Assembly: GCA_017469325.1 (NCBI GenBank)
Contig: JAFUGO010000047.1
Span: forward strand, 1-17,821
Direction: 5' to 3'
From: Mogibacterium sp.
GTDB taxonomy: Bacteria; Bacillota_A; Clostridia; Peptostreptococcales; Anaerovoracaceae
DNA: 17,821 bases
Shown: positions 9,338 to 15,799 of the stretch, piece by piece
Numbering within the stretch: the stretch's first letter is position 1
Layout: each line of letters starts with the position of its first letter
Notes under the pieces: generated by a model
Database searches by the model: none
What the model was told of the DNA's origin: nothing
What the model saw: only the letters and a program-made list of their open reading frames with translations
Program-made: the position numbers and the translations under genes

Positions 9338-9619
9338 ATGCTTACATTCGTGATCATTCTGGTACTTGTTGTAGTCGTGTTCATCGCGCTCACCTACAAC
9401 TCGCTTACAAAAGAAAAGAACCGTATCGAGCTTGCGGAGGTCGAGCTTCGCAAATATGAAGAAGCAGGCGATCCTAAAGACATCGATAACGCAAAAAAGT
9501 ATCTCAGCGCTGTTCTCAGGGATTACAACAACAAGGTGGAGAGCTTCCCTACAAGCATCGTTGCGGAACTCTTCAATTTCCCTAAGATGCACACCGAGGA
9601 CTTCGATGAGGGACTCTAA
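9338..9619 (+). CDS. Miniature LemA-like membrane protein
   Basis: A 93-residue protein with one N-terminal membrane helix (about residues 2-21, almost pure V/I/L/F) followed by YNSL and a charged helix. Its C-terminal half has the pattern that ends LemA proteins: AKKYLSAVLRDYNNKVESFP, then a hydrophobic stretch ending in LFNFPK. Ordinary LemA proteins have about 180-200 residues and contain a long central helical bundle. Here the N-terminal anchor is joined to the last conserved helix, with about 90 residues of the middle missing. The frame is clean and there is a strong ribosome binding site, so this looks like a functional short form and not a decaying pseudogene. It lies 19 bases after secA and just before a DUF2207 gene; LemA and DUF2207 genes are often adjacent. 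The biochemical role of LemA is not well established. Confidence 0.75.
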   Translation: MLTFVIILVLVVVVFIALTYNSLTKEKNRIELAEVELRKYEEAGDPKDIDNAKKYLSAVLRDYNNKVESFPTSIVAELFNFPKMHTEDFDEGL

Positions 9620-9662
9620 AGAATAAGGACAGATCTGTACGGTTTTCGGAAATGCGGAATGC

Positions 9663-9667
9663 GGGAG
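9663..9667 (+). promoter_or_regulatory. Ribosome binding site of DUF2207 gene
   Basis: GGGAG, 8 bases before ATG 9676. It supports that start over the in-frame ATG at 9652, which has no comparable site and would add eight polar residues before the signal peptide. Confidence 0.65.
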
Positions 9668-9675
9668 AAAGCTTT

Positions 9676-11622
9676 ATGAACAAGATTATTAGCAAAGGAT
9701 CCGGCCTGCTCAGAAGAGCTGCGGCCGTGGCTGCTGCGGCGGCGCTCATCGTGATGATGACTCCGTTCGTGCAGCAGGGATCTGTGAGCAAGGCTGATGA
9801 CAACACCATGTACACAGTCAACTATGACGTTGACGTTGATGTCGCAGAGAACAATTCATATGACTACCACGAACATCTCGACATGTACTATGTGACCGAG
9901 CATCACGGCATATACAGATATCTGCCGAAGCAGGGCCAGAGGATATCCGGCATAAAGGTGCCGGGCTACAGCTATGAGACTTATACCCAGTCCGGCTACC
10001 AGGTCATAAAGATCGGAAGCGGCAGCTATACGCTGACGGGAATGAACCCTTATGACATCTACTACAACATAGCGATGTATGAGGACGAAAACAGCGAGAA
10101 GGATATGCTGCTCCTCAACCTCATACCTACCGACTGGGAGACTGCCATAGGCGACAGCACCTGTACGGTGACTCTGCCTAAGGCGGCGGACCTCAGCAAG
10201 GCCAATGTATACTCGGGCACATACGGCACGGAAGGCAACGAAGACAACGCCGTCATGACTCTGGGAGATGACGGGAAGACCATAACGATCACGGCTTCGG
10301 ACATCCCTGCCCACCACGGCGTAACGCTCGAGCTCGAGCTGCCTCAGGGTGACTGGCAGGGTGCGCAGGAGTTCGGAAAGATCAATCCTTTCCAGGGGCT
10401 GCTCTTCCTTCTGGGACCTGTCGGAGCGATTCTGATGTGGTTCCTCTACGGCAGAGACCGTCACCTAGTGAAGACGCTGGAGTTCTATCCTCCGGACGGT
10501 CTGACACCGGGCGAGGTCGGATATCTTGTGGACGGTACTGTTGACAAGAGAGACGTAATCTCAACTATCGTATACCTTGCTGACAAAGGCTACATCGAGA
10601 TAGAAGAGATAAACAAAAAACATGACAATGTCTACAGATTCATCGCGACCGGAGTCCCGGTAGACGATGAGCCATCGTATATCCGCAGCATATATCACGG
10701 TTTGTTCTCGAACGGCAAAGCCGAGAGGCTCAGCACGGAGCTCGGCGTGGGCTTCGGCCGCAAATACGAAAAGTCAAGAGAGCAGCTCGCGAATATGTTT
10801 GCGGGAAGCAGAGCCATAACAGACCAGAATTCTGTATTCGCAAGAGCGGTCTGCACGATTGCGGCGATCATTCCTGCCGCTGCCTTCACCACATGGTCGG
10901 CGGCGAACGGCGAGGACGGCACAAGATTCATGCTCATCTGGTCCGCGATCCATATCGTGATATCCACAGCTCTGCTGTGCTCGGCTTACGATAAGATAAG
11001 ATCGACCTCCAAGGTGAAGACGGTGCTGAAGTGCATCGGAGCGATATGGTTCTTCACCATAGGAGCGGGAATACTGCTTGTGGCATCGGAGTCACTCTCG
11101 ATCCTGCCTGAGACAAAGAGGTCGGCGATCATGCTCGCGCTCGTGATCGGCACGCTGGTGTGCATGTTCTTTGCGGTCATCGCGATCAGAAGAACGGACA
11201 CTTACACGGATCTGCTGGGCAGAGTGCTCGGATTCAGAGACTTTATCAAGACTGCCGAGCTCGACAAGCTCAATGAGCTGGTCGAGGACGACCCGCAGTA
11301 CTTCTATCATATAATGCCTTACGCTTATGTCTTCGGACTGAGCAATAAGTGGATCAAAAACTTCGAAAATCTTCCGGTCAACGCGCCTGACTGGTACCGC
11401 GGAGACTACAGGCCTGGTTACTTCGATTACTACATGATGGGCCGCATGATGAACAACTGCAGCTCAAGTGTAAGCAGCAACATCGTGCTGCCGTCCTCGG
11501 GCGGAAGCTCAGGCGGCTGGAGCAGCGGAGGCGGCGGAGGCAGCTGGAGCGGAGGCGGCGGTTTCAGCGGCGGCGGCTTCAGCGGCGGCGGCTCCGGAGG
11601 CGGCGGAGGCGGCGGCTGGTAG
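9676..11622 (+). CDS. DUF2207 family membrane protein with glycine-rich tail
   Basis: A 648-residue protein from the ATG at 9676. Residues 1-40 form a signal peptide (RR, then an Ala/Ile/Met-rich core) with a likely cut after SKA40. An extracytoplasmic beta-rich domain of about 200 residues follows, then a membrane helix near 240-259. The cytoplasmic segment has the hallmark PPDGLTPGEVGYLVDG (about 272-287) and LADKGYIEI, typical of DUF2207. More helices lie near 389-409, 419-437, 450-470 and 484-504. The conserved late motif ending MPYAYVFGLSNKW is at about 547-559. Residues 609-648 are nearly all Gly and Ser with spaced Trp/Phe, a tail often seen in this family. The role is unknown; its place after a LemA-like gene suggests the two act together at the membrane. 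Confidence 0.9.
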   Translation: MNKIISKGSGLLRRAAAVAAAAALIVMMTPFVQQGSVSKADDNTMYTVNYDVDVDVAENNSYDYHEHLDMYYVTEHHGIYRYLPKQGQRISGIKVPGYSYETYTQSGYQVIKIGSGSYTLTGMNPYDIYYNIAMYEDENSEKDMLLLNLIPTDWETAIGDSTCTVTLPKAADLSKANVYSGTYGTEGNEDNAVMTLGDDGKTITITASDIPAHHGVTLELELPQGDWQGAQEFGKINPFQGLLFLLGPVGAILMWFLYGRDRHLVKTLEFYPPDGLTPGEVGYLVDGTVDKRDVISTIVYLADKGYIEIEEINKKHDNVYRFIATGVPVDDEPSYIRSIYHGLFSNGKAERLSTELGVGFGRKYEKSREQLANMFAGSRAITDQNSVFARAVCTIAAIIPAAAFTTWSAANGEDGTRFMLIWSAIHIVISTALLCSAYDKIRSTSKVKTVLKCIGAIWFFTIGAGILLVASESLSILPETKRSAIMLALVIGTLVCMFFAVIAIRRTDTYTDLLGRVLGFRDFIKTAELDKLNELVEDDPQYFYHIMPYAYVFGLSNKWIKNFENLPVNAPDWYRGDYRPGYFDYYMMGRMMNNCSSSVSSNIVLPSSGGSSGGWSSGGGGGSWSGGGGFSGGGFSGGGSGGGGGGGW

Positions 11623-11662
11623 ACCGCTTACGTGCCGTTAACTATAAACAGAAAACGGGTAT

Positions 11663-12364
11663 ATGAACAAAAAGTATTTCATTTTCGATTTTGACGGGAC
11701 TCTCGTCAATACAAACGACATAATCATAGAATCCTGGCAGGCAACGTTCGAGCATTATCTCGGACACAAACTGCCTGTCAGGGATATTCTTGCAACTTTC
11801 GGCGAGACTATCTTTAACTCGATGGAAAGGATGCTTCCCGATGCCGATCCCGAAGAGACTGTAGAATATTACAGGAAGTATCAGGATGAGCATCAGGATG
11901 AAGAAAAGGTCTATGTCTTTGAAGGCGTTGCGGATGTTCTCAGAGAACTGAGATCGCGCGGATGCATCATAGGCATAGGCACATCGAGGACGGAAAGCAG
12001 CTTCAGAAAGTACATGGAGATGCTCGGGCTTAACGATCTTGTCGATGAGATCGTCACGATAAACGACGTGTCAGTCCACAAGCCCGATCCCGAAACGATC
12101 AACGCTGTGCTTGTAAAAATGATGGCACACGACGGATGGCCCTGCAGTGAAGCCGCGGCGGATAAACGCATCCCGGACGAGGTGCGCGATGCTGCGGTCA
12201 TGGTCGGAGATACAAAATATGATGTCGGCTGCGCGAATAATGCCGGCGTCGATGCCGTTCTGGTAGGCTGGAGCCACTATGTGGACGAAGAGCAGATGGC
12301 AGCTGAAGGTTTTGAGCCAGCGTACCGCATGGATACCCCGGATCAGCTCCTTGACCTTGTATGA
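11663..12364 (+). CDS. HAD-superfamily phosphatase, PpaX/Gph-like
   Basis: A 233-residue haloacid dehalogenase-type hydrolase. All four catalytic motifs are present: DFDGT with nucleophile Asp9 and acid Asp11, motif II Thr107/Ser108 in GIGTSR, motif III Lys140 in HKPDP, and motif IV GDTKYD with Asp183 and Asp187 for Mg2+. The helical C1 cap after residue 15 starts NTNDIIIESWQ, close to B. subtilis PpaX (pyrophosphatase) in both sequence and cap size, so a phosphate ester or pyrophosphate substrate is likely; phosphoglycolate is an alternative. An extra ~20 polar residues lie between motifs III and IV. Proline codons are unusual: about five of nine are CCC, rare in the neighbouring genes, and the stop is TGA, unlike the TAA/TAG of the other complete genes. 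The ribosome binding site is weak (ACGGGT). It ends 7 bases before the transporter gene. Confidence 0.88.
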   Translation: MNKKYFIFDFDGTLVNTNDIIIESWQATFEHYLGHKLPVRDILATFGETIFNSMERMLPDADPEETVEYYRKYQDEHQDEEKVYVFEGVADVLRELRSRGCIIGIGTSRTESSFRKYMEMLGLNDLVDEIVTINDVSVHKPDPETINAVLVKMMAHDGWPCSEAAADKRIPDEVRDAAVMVGDTKYDVGCANNAGVDAVLVGWSHYVDEEQMAAEGFEPAYRMDTPDQLLDLV

Positions 12365-12366
12365 GG
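12363..12366 (+). promoter_or_regulatory. Ribosome binding site of sensor-transporter gene
   Basis: GAGG overlaps the TGA stop of the HAD gene and lies 5 bases before ATG 12372. It supports that start over the in-frame ATG at 12279, which lies inside the HAD gene. Confidence 0.6.
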
Positions 12367-12371
12367 TACAG

Positions 12372-14648
12372 ATGAATCTAATAACTTATTTGCACACCAC
12401 TCTTGAATCGGGATTTGCGCTGTTCTGCATAATGGCGGCCATATATATCCATCTTTACGAAGCGGTCTCGCCTAAGCGGACGGCGGTAATGACCGGATGG
12501 CTGGCTACAAGCGCGTTCGTGGATCTTGCCGATACTCTGGCCTTCTTCTACCGGGGCGATACTTCCCGGGTAGGGACCATCATGGTCAGGATCAGCAATT
12601 TTGCTGTTTTTGCGGGTATGTTTATCATGCTCGCTTTTGCGGCGGAACTGCTTGACAGGCTTATCGAAGAAAGGGGCTCGGGAAAGGATAAAAGACTCAG
12701 AAACGCTGTCTTTGTCATCTGTGCGATCGGACTCGTCATGCTTCTGATCTCTGTGTTTACCGGTATCCTGTACAGCTTTGACAGAGATAATTACTATCAC
12801 AGAGGGTCGTATTACTTCCTTATGACTCTTACGGGCGGGGTCGGGATACTCTTCCTGATGATCCGCACGTTGATTGAACGCCGTGCACTGAAAAGGTCTG
12901 AGTTTTTCGCGTTAATGATTCTGTGGATGATACCGGCGATAGGGGCGGCGCTCCAGATGGAATTCTACGGCATATCGATATCCAACATCGCAAGCTCTAT
13001 AGTCATACTGCTCATCCTCGGCCTTTTCATGAAAGAGGCAAGTGATGAGATGTCTGTCAGAAAGAGCTTCATTCTGAATGAGGTAAGCATAGAAAACATA
13101 TCCGGGGAGATCGACACCTTCCTGAAAAAGGCGGGCATCGAGAGACAGAACCGCATTAGAGTAAGGTTTACCGCGGAGGATTCCCTGATGCGCTTCAGAA
13201 AGCACTTCGGTGATCCGAGCATGGTAAAGGTGACGGCCTCCATGAGTATGGGCAGGCCGTACGTAAAAATGGAGCACGAGGGCGAGGCCTTCAATCCGTT
13301 CAGCAAAACAAATTCCACCTATGATGAGCTGAGCACGGGTCTGCTCGCGTCGTCGGGAATAAGCCCGGTCTACAGCTATGCGCACGACAACAATGTGATA
13401 AAGATCACGCTGGGGCGCAAGAGGATCAATCCGGTCGTCACCATCCTCATATCGATACTCTTCGGCATAATAATCGGGAGTGTAGCATCCATAGCTCTCT
13501 CCACCCAGGACGTGGAGTTCGTGATCAGGGGATTTCTCAGTCCGACCTTCGATCTGTGGAACAACATACTCTACAGTGTCGCTGCACCGGCAATGATCAT
13601 TATCGTAATGTCGACTACACTGGAGACCCGTGAGGTGTCTGAACAGGGCGGCAAGGCGGGATTCATCACAGGCAGATATTTCGCCATAACACTTCTGATG
13701 GGACTGGTCACGATCGCAGCGGCCGCGGCTGTCAACAGCAAGGGCTTCGGTACCGAACCTTTCACAAGGGAAACATCGGTCATACTTCTGAAAAAGCTGT
13801 TTGGGATAATACCGCATAATATCCTGGATCCTCTGAGAGAATTCAACACGGCGCAGCTCATCCTGATGGGACTCATCTTCGCTTACGCGATAATGGCCAT
13901 AGGACAGCAGGCGTCCGGCCTGGCGTCCATAGTGCATCAGCTGGATCTTGTAAGCACCAAACTGGTTGAGTGGATCACCGGACTCATGCCGTTGTTCACG
14001 ATCGCCCTTACCGCTCAGCTGATACTCGAGCATAACGCGGGGCTGCTGTCCGGACTGATAGAGATAATACCGTTTGCTCTGGTCCTCTCGGCCATATGCA
14101 TGATCGTGTCCATCTTCTACATAAGCCGCAGAGTGGGTGTCAGAACAGGCCTGCTGTTCAGAAAACTCTGGCCTTCGTTCGCGCTGACTCTGAGGACCGG
14201 ACAGGTCTCGGATTCGTACGCTCTTGCCGAGCAGTGCTGCAAAAGGGATCTTGGCATCCAGAAGATATTCACGGAAAAACTGCTTCCGCTGGGACTGGTA
14301 CTGTACATGCCGGTGAGCATGATAGGAATGATATCCTTCGTAATATATGCTTCGTACAGGAGCCATATAGTCATGACGCCTATGTGGATGCTGACCGCGA
14401 TAGTATTCGCGCTCATACTCCTCGTGGCTGCGCCTCCTATTCCGGGAGTCAATCTGCTCTCATATGTAGTAATAATGGGGCAGCTGGGCATCGGAAGGGA
14501 ATACGTCATAGCGGCCATGATATTCGATATTATTTTCAATCTGTTCGCGTCCGCGGCAAACCAGATGATGCTTCAGGCAGACCTGGTGCTGCAGGCGGAC
14601 CGCGTCGGGCTTTTGAATCATAAAGCCTTAAATAAAGAAATCTCTTAG
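12372..14648 (+). CDS. 7-TM sensor / ATPase-like / SLC1 (DAACS)-type transporter fusion
   Basis: A 758-residue protein with three parts. Residues 1-222 hold about seven membrane helices, including LADTLAFFYRG and ISNFAVF, and resemble the 7-TM input modules of clostridial diguanylate cyclases and sensor kinases. Residues 235-350 form a soluble alpha/beta segment reminiscent of a degenerate HATPase domain; no clear ATP-binding N-box or G-box is visible. Residues 353-745 have the order of hydrophobic segments of the glutamate/dicarboxylate:cation symporter fold, with LPLG at 638-641 and a PIPGVN re-entrant tip at 689-694. By eye against the archaeal homologue GltPh, many ligand residues differ: the NMDGT motif reads YMPVS (645-649), and in TM8 the positions of Asp394, Arg397 and Asp405 are Asn723, Ala726 and Leu734, while Asn730 is kept. 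Transport of a canonical dicarboxylate is therefore doubtful. It is probably translated together with the HAD gene. Confidence 0.82.
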   Translation: MNLITYLHTTLESGFALFCIMAAIYIHLYEAVSPKRTAVMTGWLATSAFVDLADTLAFFYRGDTSRVGTIMVRISNFAVFAGMFIMLAFAAELLDRLIEERGSGKDKRLRNAVFVICAIGLVMLLISVFTGILYSFDRDNYYHRGSYYFLMTLTGGVGILFLMIRTLIERRALKRSEFFALMILWMIPAIGAALQMEFYGISISNIASSIVILLILGLFMKEASDEMSVRKSFILNEVSIENISGEIDTFLKKAGIERQNRIRVRFTAEDSLMRFRKHFGDPSMVKVTASMSMGRPYVKMEHEGEAFNPFSKTNSTYDELSTGLLASSGISPVYSYAHDNNVIKITLGRKRINPVVTILISILFGIIIGSVASIALSTQDVEFVIRGFLSPTFDLWNNILYSVAAPAMIIIVMSTTLETREVSEQGGKAGFITGRYFAITLLMGLVTIAAAAAVNSKGFGTEPFTRETSVILLKKLFGIIPHNILDPLREFNTAQLILMGLIFAYAIMAIGQQASGLASIVHQLDLVSTKLVEWITGLMPLFTIALTAQLILEHNAGLLSGLIEIIPFALVLSAICMIVSIFYISRRVGVRTGLLFRKLWPSFALTLRTGQVSDSYALAEQCCKRDLGIQKIFTEKLLPLGLVLYMPVSMIGMISFVIYASYRSHIVMTPMWMLTAIVFALILLVAAPPIPGVNLLSYVVIMGQLGIGREYVIAAMIFDIIFNLFASAANQMMLQADLVLQADRVGLLNHKALNKEIS

Positions 14649-14651
14649 ATC

Positions 14652-14657
14652 AGGAGG
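14652..14657 (+). promoter_or_regulatory. Ribosome binding site of prfB
   Basis: A perfect AGGAGG, 4 bases before ATG 14662. It fixes the start of the short leading frame of prfB, which would otherwise be missed because that frame ends after 25 codons. Confidence 0.8.
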
Positions 14658-14661
14658 AAGA

Positions 14662-15781
14662 ATGTTACAGCTAGATGAAATAAGAAGCCAGCTTCCGGCT
14701 CTCAGAGAGCAGATAGAGGAAGTGGGAGGTTATCTTTGACCCGGAGGGTCTTAAGAAGAGGATAAAAGAGCTCGAAGACGAGAGTCTTAAAGATGGATTC
14801 TGGAACGACCAGAAGAACGCGCAGAAGGTGCTCAAAGAGAAGAAATCCCTTGAGGACCGTCTTGCCGTTTTTGAGAGGATCTCGTCCGAGGCGGAAGAGC
14901 TGCCCGAGCTTATAGATATAGCGGAAGAACTCGAAGATGAAGAAGAGGCAAAGAGTGTTTCGCACAGTTTTGCCGCTTTGTCCGACGAGCTTGAGGATCT
15001 GAAGACCCGCATGCTGCTTTCGGGCAAGTATGATGACAGGGATTGCATACTGAGCATACATGCCGGCACGGGCGGAGTCGACGCCAACGACTGGGCCGAG
15101 ATGCTCGAGCGCATGTACCTCCGTTACTGCGAAAAGAAGGGCTTCAAAACGAAGCTCCTCGACCGCCAGGATGACGTCGATTACGGCATCAAGAGCTCGA
15201 CCATACAGGTGAGCGGGGATAACGCGTACGGACTTCTCAAGTCTGAAACAGGTGTGCACAGACTGGTACGCATCTCGCCGTTCAACGCGATGGGAAAGCG
15301 CCAGACCTCTTTCGCTGCGGTGGAAGTCGTGCCTGACATAGGCGACGATATAGAAGTCAACATAGATCCGGGCGATCTTAAGATAGACACATACAGATCG
15401 GGCGGTGCCGGCGGCCAGCACGTCAATACGACGGACTCGGCGGTCAGGATCACCCATCTTCCTACGGGCATTGTTGTCACGTGTCAGAACGAACGCTCGC
15501 AGATAATGAACCGCGAGGTGGCGATGAAGATCCTCGTGTCCAAGCTCACGCGGATAGCCGAGGAAGCTCACAAGGAAAACCTCAACGAGATAAAGGGCGA
15601 CCAGTCGATGGCGACATGGGGCTCGCAGATACGCAATTACGTGTTCCAGCCATATACGATGGTAAAGGATACGCGTACGGGCGCTGAGTCCGGCAATGTT
15701 GATGCCGTCATGGACGGAGATATCGATATATTCGTGCGCGCGAAGCTGTCTCAGGACGCCTCAAACAACGCAGGTCAGTAG
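14662..15781 (+). CDS. prfB: Peptide chain release factor 2 (programmed +1 frameshift)
   Basis: RF2 recognises UAA and UGA stops and releases the finished peptide. The gene is read as 14662-14736, then, skipping one base (T14737), 14738-15781, giving 372 residues, near the usual ~365. The first frame gives MLQLDEIRSQLP and stops at an in-frame TGA after 25 codons. The second continues with DPEGLKK and holds the rest of the protein. The stop-codon recognition tripeptide SPF is present (ISPFNAMG). The catalytic GGQ is at residues 250-252 in GGAGGQHVN, the same numbering as in E. coli RF2. The shift to the +1 frame lets RF2 level control its own synthesis. The gene follows the transporter by 13 bases. 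B. subtilis has prfB directly after secA; here four genes intervene. Confidence 0.97.
14725..14740 (+). promoter_or_regulatory. prfB +1 programmed frameshift (recoding) site
   Basis: GGAGGT (14725-14730), a perfect match to the anti-Shine-Dalgarno, is followed by TAT, then the slippery CTT (14734-14736) and the in-frame TGA (14737-14739) followed by C. This matches the classical arrangement in which the internal Shine-Dalgarno sits 3 bases before CTT TGA C. The peptidyl-tRNA slips from CUU to UUU and decoding resumes at GAC (Asp). The site is autoregulatory: scarce RF2 makes the slip more likely. Confidence 0.96.
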
Positions 15782-15799
15782 AAACAGAACGAAAGAAAA

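Noticed and set aside
9629..9638. Perfect palindrome ACAGATCTGT between mini-LemA and DUF2207
   Set aside because: Ten bases, single copy, no promoter elements nearby; expected by chance in a window this size.
9652..9675. Earlier ATG for the DUF2207 gene
   Set aside because: It has no ribosome binding site and would place eight polar residues ahead of a normal signal peptide; ATG 9676 has GGGAG at good spacing.
11500..11622. GGCGGC-rich tract read as a DNA minisatellite
   Set aside because: It is the coding sequence of the Gly/Ser-rich tail common in DUF2207 proteins, with interspersed Trp and Phe codons kept in frame.
11634..11657. Weak inverted repeat (CCGTT and AACGG) before the HAD gene
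   Set aside because: A 5-bp stem with a long loop and no U-tract is not enough for a terminator or a riboswitch.
12279..12371. Earlier ATG for the sensor-transporter gene, overlapping the HAD gene by 86 bases
   Set aside because: The added 31 residues are basic and unlike a sensor N terminus. GAGG sits 5 bases before ATG 12372.
12912..14366. Antisense open frame of 484 codons opposite the sensor-transporter gene
   Set aside because: The predicted product is rich in Arg, His, Tyr and Gln with no domain pattern. The opposite strand codes a coherent membrane protein with a good start.
14662..14740. prfB read as a broken gene because of the in-frame TGA at 14737
   Set aside because: The sequence around the TGA is the classical RF2 frameshift signal, and the downstream frame encodes the rest of RF2 without damage.
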